Source: Hellea sp.
GTDB lineage: Bacteria; Pseudomonadota; Alphaproteobacteria; Caulobacterales; Maricaulaceae
NCBI GenBank assembly: GCA_023300105.1
Contig: JALZWM010000155.1
Span: 1 to 32,430, forward strand
DNA: 32,430 nt
Direction: 5' to 3'
Positions 24,615-32,430 of the stretch are shown piece by piece. The translations under genes were made by a program, and so were the position numbers. Positions within the stretch are counted from its first letter, which is position 1. Each line of letters begins with the position of its first letter. The notes under the pieces were generated by a model. That model made no database searches. It was not told the DNA's origin and worked only from the letters and a program-made list of their open reading frames with translations.

Positions 24615-25625
24615 TTACTTCTTTGAACTTTGGGAAAGTTTTCTTGTCGCGCTGACCATCCTCATATGCTGCCTTATAGGCATAGCAGGCAAACCGCTCC
24701 AGGTTTCCCCCGCAGGAATATCGTGCATAACGCCTGAGCGGGCTGCAACAAATGCGCCGTCCCCGATTGTAATATGATCAGCAAGACCCACAGCCCCCCC
24801 CAATTGAACTCCTTTACCGATCACACAGCTACCTGCAACGCCTACCTGCCCCGCTAAAACGGCATTAGCCCCTATTTTAACATTATGTCCAATTTGAACT
24901 AGATTATCAATTTTAACACCATCGCCGAGTTCAGTATCATCCAACTGCCCTCTGTCTATACTCGTCTGAGACCCAATGGTTACATTGTCCCCCATAATAA
25001 CACGTCCAATATGAGGGATATCCATTATCCCATTTTCATCAGTTGCAACCCCAAATCCTGCGCCGCCAATGATAGCGTTTGACTTAATTTTACAGTCCTG
25101 ACCGACTATAGTGTATTCAATATGAACGTGGGGACCAATAAAAGTGCCAGCACCGATCTGAACGCCAGGGCCAATAACAGCATAAGGTGAAATAACTACA
25201 TTTTCTTCAATAATAACCCCTGCGCCTAAAACAGCGGTCGCATGAACACTTGCTGATTGAGCAATAGTAGAAGCACCTTTTGTTGAATGCAAATAGAGTG
25301 GTGAAACAAGTTTTTTCATTACTCTCCCAAAATGAGCTTTAGGAGTCTTAGAAATCAATGGAATAATATGCTTGTTACCAACAATCTCTGCATTATTTTT
25401 TTGTACGAAACATGCCGTTGCTCTAGCGGTATCAACTTGAGATTTGTGACGCTTACTGCCTAAGAAACTAATTTGACCAGGCACGCTCACAGATAGCATG
25501 GAGCCACTATGTATTAACTCATCAGCAAACTTCTCATGAGGCAATTCAACATCTAATCCATCTATAAGGTCAGATAAAGAAAAAGGGCCATTAGCCTTAT
25601 AGAAACGAGTATCTAACATTCCCAT
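24615..25625 (-). CDS. lpxD: UDP-3-O-acylglucosamine N-acyltransferase
   Basis: This enzyme adds the second hydroxyacyl chain, at the 2-amino group, in lipid A synthesis. An N-terminal uridine-binding domain (to about residue 100) is followed by a long series of hexapeptide repeats forming a left-handed beta helix; the catalytic histidine lies in NLVQIGHNVKIG. The start is uncertain. The frame allows TTG at 25637 (with AAGGG close upstream) and ATG at 25625 or 25619; homologues usually begin with a sequence like MxDxRFF, which favours 25625 or 25619. It lies between skp and fabZ in the envelope operon, with a 44- to 56-base gap before it. Confidence 0.95.
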   Translation of the reverse strand: MGMLDTRFYKANGPFSLSDLIDGLDVELPHEKFADELIHSGSMLSVSVPGQISFLGSKRHKSQVDTARATACFVQKNNAEIVGNKHIIPLISKTPKAHFGRVMKKLVSPLYLHSTKGASTIAQSASVHATAVLGAGVIIEENVVISPYAVIGPGVQIGAGTFIGPHVHIEYTIVGQDCKIKSNAIIGGAGFGVATDENGIMDIPHIGRVIMGDNVTIGSQTSIDRGQLDDTELGDGVKIDNLVQIGHNVKIGANAVLAGQVGVAGSCVIGKGVQLGGAVGLADHITIGDGAFVAARSGVMHDIPAGETWSGLPAMPIRQHMRMVSATRKLSQSSKK

Positions 25626-25681
25626 TTCATAAACCAAATAGCCCTTAAGGTAATCTCAATTTAAGTTACCATGTTTTACGA

Positions 25682-26257
25682 TTAGCTTTTACGCGGTAAA
25701 CGCTCACGTGAAACTGGAACAGTTTTCAATTGATTATTTAGACGGCTAATTACAGTATCCGTTACATCAGCGGGATCTCCATAAATCACAAGAGAGCGCT
25801 CAAGGACTACATCCGCATTTCGTTCTGCGACAATTGCCTTTAAAATTACGCGCAAACGCTCTTGTACTTTCTGAACAGCTTTACCTTCAGTGATTTGCAA
25901 CTCTTTTTTCTTATATGCCAAATCAACTTGGACCGCTTGTTGGTCTTTTTTAAAGGACTGAATTTGAGCTTGCAGTGCAGTATCACCTTGGAGTGAAGCA
26001 ACTGATTTCCCTTTAAGCTTTGCTTCAAGGGATTTACCTTTGCTTTCCAAAGGTGAAGCCTTAGCTTTAGCCTCAGACTCCATGGACTTACCTATTGTAT
26101 CTAACTGACGTTTGATATGCTTTCCGACATCTGAATCCCTAAGGACACGCCCAGTATCAACAACCAAAATAGTGCTTTGGGCCATTGCAGATGCACTAAA
26201 CACAAGTGATGCCGCAAATCCGATAGCTGTAAGGTAGAAAGATTTATATATAGACAT
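25682..26257 (-). CDS. skp: OmpH/Skp-family periplasmic chaperone
   Basis: This 191-residue protein has a Sec signal peptide (YKSFYLTAIGFAASLVFSASAMA, cleavage near residue 26) followed by ILVVDTGRVLRDSDVGK, the short beta strand and first helix of the Skp fold. Long charged coiled-coil helices rich in Lys, Gln and Glu (about residues 50-140) would form the tentacles of the trimer that holds unfolded outer-membrane proteins. The C-terminus returns to the body domain (DVVLERSLVIYG). It starts two bases after bamA, whose product receives its clients. Confidence 0.9.
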   Translation of the reverse strand: MSIYKSFYLTAIGFAASLVFSASAMAQSTILVVDTGRVLRDSDVGKHIKRQLDTIGKSMESEAKAKASPLESKGKSLEAKLKGKSVASLQGDTALQAQIQSFKKDQQAVQVDLAYKKKELQITEGKAVQKVQERLRVILKAIVAERNADVVLERSLVIYGDPADVTDTVISRLNNQLKTVPVSRERLPRKS

Positions 26258-26259
26258 AA

Positions 26260-28704
26260 TTAGAACCTTGTTCGGGTAGTAAATTGAAATGATTGTCGTT
26301 CGTCAAAATCTTGTTGTACAAGAGGTTTCGTAAAGTCAAAACGGATAGGGCCAAATGGACTTTCCCAGAATACACTAATACCTGCAATTGACCTGAGTGC
26401 CAACTCATCTTCTGTTCTTTGAAAAATAGTTCCTGCATCAAAATTAGTGATCTGCTGTCCTGTTTCTGGGTCAATACCGGTATCAAATTGAAAGTCCTCA
26501 TCCAAGAGACCAACTGTTCCTGCTTCTACAAACAAACTACCTAATAAATTTGGGATTCCAACAGGAAAACTCACCTCAGCTGTAGCTAGAGCAAACGCGT
26601 TACCGCCCAAAGCCCTACCACGCCCCACAACGTTACCAGTCGCGGCGTCATAGAAAACCTCACGAGGTCCAACACCTGCATTATCAAATCCACGGAATTC
26701 AAAATTACCTTTAAAGTATCGATCATTGACAGAAACGGAATCGCTTCCCCATCCACGAATATAGCCAGCAGATAGAGACGTACTTGCAATCACATCTTTA
26801 AATAACCCACGATAAGCGTTCGCCTTAATATCAGTTCTCAAATATTTAACATCTCCACCTAAACCAGCCACGTCTTGACTAAACCGAACATCAAAACCAC
26901 GTGTTGGCGAAATAGGGTCGTTCCGTTTATCCCAAGAAAAAGTATACCCTAAAATTGAAGATAAACGGCCACCTATTTGCTCACACAATTGAAGTGTAGA
27001 TTGATCTGCGTTGGTCAAGTTAGCCAAAGTACAATCTGTCCCTGGCAATTCGATATCTTCTGTTCTCAACGAATACCTTGCTGATAACGACGTGTTTTCA
27101 GTTAACGGGAAAGCAAGTGTTAACTGCCCGCCGCGTCGAGATTGACGAAAACCAGCTTCGCTTAAAAAATCGATTTCAACATCAAAAACTTCCAAACCAG
27201 CCGCTAAGTTACGGCCCAGAAAACGAGGCTCTGTAAAACGAAGGTCAACTTCACGTCTGTTGGAACTTGCCCGAATAACAAACCTAAGTAGTTGCCCGCG
27301 TCCCCTGAGGTTACGTTGGGTAATTGATAAATCCACCAAAAATGCATCGGCAGAAGAAAACCCTGCTGAAAATGATAATTCACCTGTCGGCTGTTCTTTT
27401 ACAGCCACTTCAACAATTGCACGGTCAGGAGCCGAACCTTGACGTTCTGTTATTTCAACACCTTCGAAAAAACGAAGAGAACGAACTCGGTTCCTAGAGC
27501 GGTCGAGGAGAATTCGGTTAAAGGCATCTCCTTCAACTAGTTCCATTTCACGGCGAATAACATAATCCAGAGTTGTCGTGTTACCGACCACATCGATACG
27601 TTCGATATAAACGCGGGGCCCCTCAACAACATTAAAAACGAGATCTACAGTTTTTGTTTCGCGGTTACGTTTAATATTGGGTTGAATATCAACAAAAGCA
27701 AATCCAGATGTTCCCGCCGCAAAATTAAGAGTATCTATAACTTGCTCCACCCGACTCGCATTATAAATGCTTCCAGGTTTAATATTTATCAAGCGCTCAA
27801 GAAAATCAGAGTTGAGTTCATCTAATTCTGTTTCTACAGTCAATTCACCCCATGTATATTCATCCCCCTCATCTACTGTGAAAGTAATGTAAAAGTCTTC
27901 TTGGTCTGGAGTTAGTTCAGCAACAGCGGATACAACTCGAAAATCAGCAAAGCCTCTATTCGTATAAAATGTACGAAGTTGCTCTCGGTCAAACTCTAAA
28001 CGTCCCGGATCATAATTATCATTAGATGAGAAAAATTTATACCATATAGATTCTTGAGTCGCCATTTCTTTACGAAGACGTCTATCCGCAAATTCAGTAT
28101 TGCCGATTATGTTTATGCGTTTGACTCCTGTCACAGGGCCTTCTGAAATTTCAAATATGAGGTCGACACGATTTTGCGGTTGTTGCACGACCTTTGGTGT
28201 AATAGTTGCCCCGAAGCGCCCTGATTGACGGTAAAGTTCTATAATTCTCTGTACATCTTCTTGTACATTTGTACGCGTGAATATGGATCTAGGTTCTGCT
28301 TCAATCTCATCCGTGATTTTATCACTCTTAAGAGACTTGTTACCTTCTAGAATGACACGGTTAATAATCGGATTCTCAATAACACGTATAAGAACATTAC
28401 CATCACGCGGATCAATTGCGACGTCTGCAAATAGTCCAGTAGCATATAAAGTTTTTATCGATAAATCGACCCGGTTTTCACTGTAAGGGTCACCAGGAGA
28501 AAACAAGAGATAAGAGGCAACCGTATTGGCTTCTACCCTCTGATTACCTTGAACTTGAATTGTTTTGATAATTGTCGGGAGGGCTACAGGCTCAGGCTGA
28601 GTGTCTTGAGCAAATGCGTCATTAGATGACATCAAGAAGATGCTCATAATAACCGCAATCACCATACACGCGGGTTTAAACCAAATTGTTGATATTTTTT
28701 TCAT
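26260..28704 (-). CDS. bamA: Outer-membrane protein assembly factor BamA
   Basis: This 814-residue Omp85-family protein folds and inserts beta-barrel proteins in the outer membrane. After a signal peptide (residues about 1-32, ending DAFA) come five POTRA repeats, beginning at IKTIQVQGNQRVEANTV and with joints at NRVILEGN, GVKRINIIGN, YTWGELTVE and YIERIDVVGN. The C-terminal half is a beta barrel with the loop-6 motif in the form FRGFDN, the SPFGPIRFDF strand, and a terminal phenylalanine (TTRTRF) as the assembly signal. Length is normal. It lies between rseP and skp, the standard alphaproteobacterial order. Confidence 0.97.
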   Translation of the reverse strand: MKKISTIWFKPACMVIAVIMSIFLMSSNDAFAQDTQPEPVALPTIIKTIQVQGNQRVEANTVASYLLFSPGDPYSENRVDLSIKTLYATGLFADVAIDPRDGNVLIRVIENPIINRVILEGNKSLKSDKITDEIEAEPRSIFTRTNVQEDVQRIIELYRQSGRFGATITPKVVQQPQNRVDLIFEISEGPVTGVKRINIIGNTEFADRRLRKEMATQESIWYKFFSSNDNYDPGRLEFDREQLRTFYTNRGFADFRVVSAVAELTPDQEDFYITFTVDEGDEYTWGELTVETELDELNSDFLERLINIKPGSIYNASRVEQVIDTLNFAAGTSGFAFVDIQPNIKRNRETKTVDLVFNVVEGPRVYIERIDVVGNTTTLDYVIRREMELVEGDAFNRILLDRSRNRVRSLRFFEGVEITERQGSAPDRAIVEVAVKEQPTGELSFSAGFSSADAFLVDLSITQRNLRGRGQLLRFVIRASSNRREVDLRFTEPRFLGRNLAAGLEVFDVEIDFLSEAGFRQSRRGGQLTLAFPLTENTSLSARYSLRTEDIELPGTDCTLANLTNADQSTLQLCEQIGGRLSSILGYTFSWDKRNDPISPTRGFDVRFSQDVAGLGGDVKYLRTDIKANAYRGLFKDVIASTSLSAGYIRGWGSDSVSVNDRYFKGNFEFRGFDNAGVGPREVFYDAATGNVVGRGRALGGNAFALATAEVSFPVGIPNLLGSLFVEAGTVGLLDEDFQFDTGIDPETGQQITNFDAGTIFQRTEDELALRSIAGISVFWESPFGPIRFDFTKPLVQQDFDERQSFQFTTRTRF

Positions 28705-28715
28705 AAATCGTCCAT

Positions 28716-29909
28716 TTAGGAAAACATGCTGGCGACGTAGCCAATATCATTTACCGTTAAAATCACGAAAAGTGTTAGTAATAATGCAAACCCAATTCGA
28801 AACCCAAACTCCTGCTTTTTTTGACTCAACGGACGACCCGTGATGGCTTCATAGCCGTAATAGAGTAAATGTCCACCATCTAGCACGGGAATCGGCATTA
28901 AATTTGCGAAACCTAAGGCGATTGAAAGCGATGCTGCAATCGATAAAAGACGAGTAATGAGAAGACTCACACGCTCACCAAACCCAACATCTGCACTTGC
29001 AGCGTCTATAGCGGTTTTCCCTGTTATGGTGGCGATTTTGACGACGCTTCCTAACTGTTTTCCATCCTCTTTACCCGTAAAAATACGGCCTATATAAGTC
29101 CCTGTCATAGAAATAGTATCTTGGACTTCACCTATTCCAAACCCGAGGGCTGTTATCGGGTTAAACTTTATTTTTATAATTTCCGCATCACGAGAACTCC
29201 CAATACCAATTTTCCCTGATGAAGACTTCCCACCTATAAAATCTTTCTCAGTAACTTTGATTGGCGTAATCTCAAGCTCAAGGCGTTGTCCATTGCGATC
29301 AATTACTGTGCTAATTGAATTATTGCTTTTTAAAACAACATATTTTCGAAGGTCATCAAACTGACTGACGTCCCGTCCATTCATTGTGAGTATCTTATCC
29401 CCGGGAAGAATACCTGCTTTCTCCGCTGCGCTGCCTTCCAAAACGGACCCAACTAAAGATTCGAGAGTATATGAACCATATGCCAAACCTAAGCCTGCAA
29501 AGATAAAGACCGCCAATATGAAGTTAAATATAGGACCTGCGAGTACGACAAGCGCACGCTGCCAAAGGGGTTTAAAGTGAAAAACCTCATTGAGAGCAAC
29601 AGAACTATCTTTTTTTAATTTTGCCTTCAATTCATCCAGAGCATCCGAATCAGGATTACTGGCCGCTCCCGCGTCTCCTAAGAACTTTACGTATCCACCT
29701 AGAGGAATTCGGCCAATAGACCACTGTGTACCATTTTTAGCAGTCCACTGAGCAATGGGTTTGCCAAAACCTATAGAAAACCGTTCCACTGCTACGTTAA
29801 AGAAACGCGCAACAGAATAGTGACCCAACTCATGAAAATACACGAGAAATGAAAGAACAATAATAAAGCTCGATAAAAATATAAAACTATCGATTAGGCC
29901 AGATAACAT
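28716..29909 (-). CDS. rseP: Site-2 intramembrane zinc protease RseP
   Basis: This 397-residue M50-family protease cuts transmembrane segments of anti-sigma factors and leftover signal peptides. The zinc motif HELGH is at residues 26-30 in the first membrane helix, the third zinc ligand lies in LMPIPVLDGGHLLYY near the C-terminus, and a PDZ domain (GSVLEGSAAEKAGILPGDKILTMNGRDV) stands between. There is one PDZ domain rather than the tandem pair of E. coli, as is common for shorter homologues. It starts 44 bases after dxr, and GAGAAG precedes the ATG at 29909. Confidence 0.95.
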   Translation of the reverse strand: MLSGLIDSFIFLSSFIIVLSFLVYFHELGHYSVARFFNVAVERFSIGFGKPIAQWTAKNGTQWSIGRIPLGGYVKFLGDAGAASNPDSDALDELKAKLKKDSSVALNEVFHFKPLWQRALVVLAGPIFNFILAVFIFAGLGLAYGSYTLESLVGSVLEGSAAEKAGILPGDKILTMNGRDVSQFDDLRKYVVLKSNNSISTVIDRNGQRLELEITPIKVTEKDFIGGKSSSGKIGIGSSRDAEIIKIKFNPITALGFGIGEVQDTISMTGTYIGRIFTGKEDGKQLGSVVKIATITGKTAIDAASADVGFGERVSLLITRLLSIAASLSIALGFANLMPIPVLDGGHLLYYGYEAITGRPLSQKKQEFGFRIGFALLLTLFVILTVNDIGYVASMFS

Positions 29910-29953
29910 AGGCTTCTCTTTTCCGATTCAGTTTTGACCTAATTTTCAGTATT

Positions 29954-31126
29954 TCACAAGCTTACAATATGCTCATGTGCAGTATTTCGAGCCGCTAAAT
30001 CAGTTGCTAGAATTTCATCTACTTCCTGAGGACTCACACCAAAACACGAACGCGCAGCATGCTTATTCAACACACTCTCTACAACTTTTGAAATGTCTAA
30101 AAAGGATATCTGGTCATTCAGAAATGCGGCGACTGCAATTTCATTCGCAGCATTAAGAACACAAGGAGCCTTTCCGCCAGAAATCAACGCTTCACGCGCT
30201 AAACGTAAAGCTGGAAACTTAATAACATCAGGTTCAAAAAACGTTAGCCCATTCAGCTTTGTAAAGTCTAACCTCTCAACAGGTGCTGCCATTCGCTTTG
30301 GCCATCCCATTGAATAAGCGATTGGCGTGCGCATATCTGGAGACCCTAATTGAGCAAGAACAGACCCATCAATATATTCAACCATTGAGTGAATGATGGA
30401 TTGTGGGTGAACCACAACATCTATTTCCGAAGACGGGCGATCAAAGAGATAACTCGCCTCGATAAGCTCTAAACCCTTATTCATAAGCGTCGCAGAATCG
30501 ATAGAAATTTTTGCGCCCATCTTCCACACGGGGTGCGCTAAGGCATCAGCGCGCGTCACAGATTGTAATTTTTTGAGTGATGATTCACGGAAAGGCCCGC
30601 CGCTGGCTGTCAGTATAAGACGCTTTACGCCTTTTGGTTTGTCTCGCTCCAAGACTTGGAATATCGCATTATGCTCAGAGTCCACAGGTAACAAGGTTGC
30701 TCCCTTGGAGATAACTCTCTGCATAAATAGGTCGCCAGCACAAACAAGGCATTCCTTATTCGCAAGACCGACATGGATGCCTTGATCCACAGCAGCCAAT
30801 GTAGGTTGCAGCCCTGCAGCTCCTATAATTGCTGCCATACAGAAGTCGGCTTTGCGTTCAGCCGCTTCTGTCACGGCTTCAGGACCAATTCCGATTTTTA
30901 TGTTGGTGCCAGACAGAGCCTCTTTCAATACATGTGCATTCTCAGGACTAGCTAGAGCCACATATTCAGCATTAAATTCAATAGCTTGCGCAGCAAGTTT
31001 TACCGCATTTGTGTTAGCGGTCAGCGACACTATGCTGAGTTCATCGGGCGAAGCCCGCCTCACTAAATCAAGTGTACTCTCGCCAATTGAACCCGTTGAG
31101 CCCAGTATAGTAATTCGTTTTGTCAT
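29954..31126 (-). CDS. dxr: 1-deoxy-D-xylulose 5-phosphate reductoisomerase
   Basis: This 390-residue NADPH-dependent enzyme makes 2-C-methylerythritol 4-phosphate, the committed step of the non-mevalonate isoprenoid pathway. The nucleotide-binding GSTGSIG is at residues 9-15; ANKECLV, LPVDSEHNAIFQ (metal ligands), ASGGPFRE, GAKISIDSATLMNKGLE and HPQSIIHSMVEY follow in order. The open frame reaches 31192, but it would overlap cdsA and the family begins at KRITILGSTG, so I use the ATG at 31126, seven bases after the cdsA stop with GAG upstream. Its product feeds the undecaprenyl carrier made by UppS, encoded two genes upstream. Confidence 0.97.
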   Translation of the reverse strand: MTKRITILGSTGSIGESTLDLVRRASPDELSIVSLTANTNAVKLAAQAIEFNAEYVALASPENAHVLKEALSGTNIKIGIGPEAVTEAAERKADFCMAAIIGAAGLQPTLAAVDQGIHVGLANKECLVCAGDLFMQRVISKGATLLPVDSEHNAIFQVLERDKPKGVKRLILTASGGPFRESSLKKLQSVTRADALAHPVWKMGAKISIDSATLMNKGLELIEASYLFDRPSSEIDVVVHPQSIIHSMVEYIDGSVLAQLGSPDMRTPIAYSMGWPKRMAAPVERLDFTKLNGLTFFEPDVIKFPALRLAREALISGGKAPCVLNAANEIAVAAFLNDQISFLDISKVVESVLNKHAARSCFGVSPQEVDEILATDLAARNTAHEHIVSL

Positions 31127-31133
31127 GAAAGCT

Positions 31134-31964
31134 CTACAATGGCCAAATACTTGGCGCGAAATATAACATAACGCCCGCACCAACAACGGCAAGCATTAGG
31201 CTATCAAGACGATCTAAAAAACCACCATGCCCAGGTAGTAAGGAGCCCGTATCTTTGACATTCAACACACGTTTAAGCCCACTCTCCAAAAGGTCACCAA
31301 GGACAGACAGAATTACGATTGGAATTGCAAGGCCCGCCCCAAGAAGGAACCCTATGCCGATGATTTGTCCTACAATACCACCAATTAAAGTCCCAAAGAT
31401 CATTCCACTAGAAAAACCAGACCATGTTTTATTTGGGCTTAGTTTGGGCGCCATTTTGGGTCCCTTGAACAATGACCCTCCGAAATATGCACCAACATCT
31501 GCGGCAACAACTACGGATATGATATAAATGATTTTCCCGAAGCCTTCTGTCGCAAAGCCGTTTTCCATACCCCGGATAGCTACAATCGTTAAGCAAGGGA
31601 TAACTATATAAAGATATCCTAGTCCTGCCCAAAGGAGACCTCCGCGACGAGAACGCTCAATAGCGGCAACAAGTGCGGCAACGGCCATACTGATAACAGC
31701 ATAAGGCAATAAATCCTGCGCCATATAAAAAGTGGCTATAACCACGCCAATAATAGGCAGTATGAACGCTAACCGTGTTGGCGCAGTATCGGACATACTC
31801 ACCCATTCCCACATCATACGTCCACCAAGAATAGAAACCAGTAAAGCCAAAGGCCAGCCCCCTAAGTAAAGGGGCGGAATACAAACAACTATTAATAACA
31901 CGCCTGTAATGGCTCTAATGCCGACATTTTTCCAAATCGGTTTCTTTATCTTAGTCTGCTCCAT
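31134..31964 (-). CDS. cdsA: Phosphatidate cytidylyltransferase
   Basis: This 276-residue polytopic membrane enzyme makes CDP-diacylglycerol from phosphatidate and CTP, the branch point of phospholipid synthesis. About seven or eight hydrophobic segments are visible, and the family signature is complete near the C-terminus: SVLGDLLESGLKRVLNVKD then GHGGFLDRLDSL, holding the metal-binding aspartates. AGG lies six bases before the ATG at 31964, and uppS ends seven bases upstream. Confidence 0.96.
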   Translation of the reverse strand: MEQTKIKKPIWKNVGIRAITGVLLIVVCIPPLYLGGWPLALLVSILGGRMMWEWVSMSDTAPTRLAFILPIIGVVIATFYMAQDLLPYAVISMAVAALVAAIERSRRGGLLWAGLGYLYIVIPCLTIVAIRGMENGFATEGFGKIIYIISVVVAADVGAYFGGSLFKGPKMAPKLSPNKTWSGFSSGMIFGTLIGGIVGQIIGIGFLLGAGLAIPIVILSVLGDLLESGLKRVLNVKDTGSLLPGHGGFLDRLDSLMLAVVGAGVMLYFAPSIWPL

Positions 31965-31971
31965 TGTGCGC

Positions 31972-32430
31972 CTAAGCCACTTCTGAGGCGTTTAAATTTC
32001 CAAACCGGCGCTCACGCGTTTGAAACTCAGTAATCGCTAATTCAAGGTCTGCTTTAGAAAAATCAGGCCATAAGACATCTGTAAAAATGAATTCGGAATA
32101 TGCGGCTTGCCACAGCAAAAAATTACTGATCCGTTTTTCTCCGCTTGTCCTAATAACAAGATCAGGGTCAGGCATATCTGTCGTATCTAGAAAAGGTGTT
32201 AAATCCCCCTCTTCCATTGTAGCCATATTCAAGCCTGCGGCAGAGGCTTTTGCAATCGCCCGCAAAATTTCATCACGTCCGCCGTAGTTAAAGGCAATGT
32301 TCAGGTGGAACTCAGTGTTCCCCTCGGTTCTTTTTTCAACGCGCTCGATTAAATCTAAAAGATCAGGTTTAAGACCTTTACGGGAGCCTAAAATTCTAAC
32401 GCGTACATTATTGTCGTTCAGAGTTTCCAG
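31972..32430 (-). CDS. uppS: Undecaprenyl diphosphate synthase (3' part only)
   Basis: The frame enters from the right edge and stops with TAG at 31972-31974, giving the last 152 residues. The cis-prenyltransferase signatures are visible: LNIAFNYGGRDEI, and PDPDLVIRTSGEKRISNFLLWQAAYSEFIFTDVLWPDF, which holds the diphosphate-binding Arg and Ser residues. The first part, with the catalytic Asp motif, lies outside the window. The enzyme makes the C55 lipid carrier for peptidoglycan and O-antigen. It is the first visible gene of the envelope operon and starts upstream of the window, so an internal start should not be annotated. Confidence 0.96.
   Translation of the reverse strand: METLNDNNVRVRILGSRKGLKPDLLDLIERVEKRTEGNTEFHLNIAFNYGGRDEILRAIAKASAAGLNMATMEEGDLTPFLDTTDMPDPDLVIRTSGEKRISNFLLWQAAYSEFIFTDVLWPDFSKADLELAITEFQTRERRFGNLNASEVA

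Overview
The window is about 32.4 kb of chromosomal DNA from an alphaproteobacterium. The evidence is the gene order (tpiA, a PpiD/SurA-type chaperone gene, trpEGDC, lexA, comEC, gltX and gltA, facing uppS-cdsA-dxr-rseP-bamA-skp-lpxD-fabZ-lpxA-lpxI-lpxB), the use of LpxI rather than LpxH, and two direct-repeat SOS boxes of the GAAC-N7-GAAC type. Base composition is only moderate in GC, lower than in Caulobacter. Together with the gene content this suggests a marine Hyphomonadaceae/Maricaulales-like lineage, but that placement is an inference.

Left part (1-8.2 kb): the 3' end of a phosphoglycolate-phosphatase-like gene; a small conserved hypothetical gene on the opposite strand; a TTG-started XRE regulator with a degenerate LexA/CI-like C-terminus; tpiA; then a tightly coupled block on the + strand, ppiD-like, trpE, trpG, trpD, trpC, with overlaps or gaps of only a few bases. 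This block supplies tryptophan from chorismate up to indole-3-glycerol phosphate.

Middle part (8.0-15.8 kb): an accessory-looking stretch between trpC and lexA. It holds a 59-residue HTH/SANT-like protein gene, a luciferase-like monooxygenase, a small DUF5710 protein gene with a perfect SOS box, a membrane fatty acid desaturase, a region with a structured-RNA candidate and a doubtful GC-rich ORF, a DcsG-like ATP-grasp enzyme divergent from an adenosine-kinase-like PfkB enzyme, a LolA-like carrier and exonuclease III.

Right part (15.8-32.4 kb): lexA with its own SOS box and a strong terminator that lies inside the 3' end of convergent comEC; gltX and gltA on the + strand; then a long minus-strand envelope operon entering from the right edge. 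It makes the undecaprenyl carrier (uppS), CDP-diacylglycerol (cdsA) and isoprenoid precursor (dxr), includes the site-2 protease RseP, builds the outer-membrane assembly machinery (bamA, skp) and makes lipid A (lpxD, fabZ, lpxA, lpxI, lpxB). The gltA and lpxB stop codons abut exactly.

I saw no tRNA, rRNA, CRISPR array, transposase or phage gene. I found no clearly new multi-gene system. The best leads are the LexA-linked DUF5710 gene, the possible RNA element at 11046-11183 with the odd ORF beside it, and the unusual anthranilate phosphoribosyltransferase motif.
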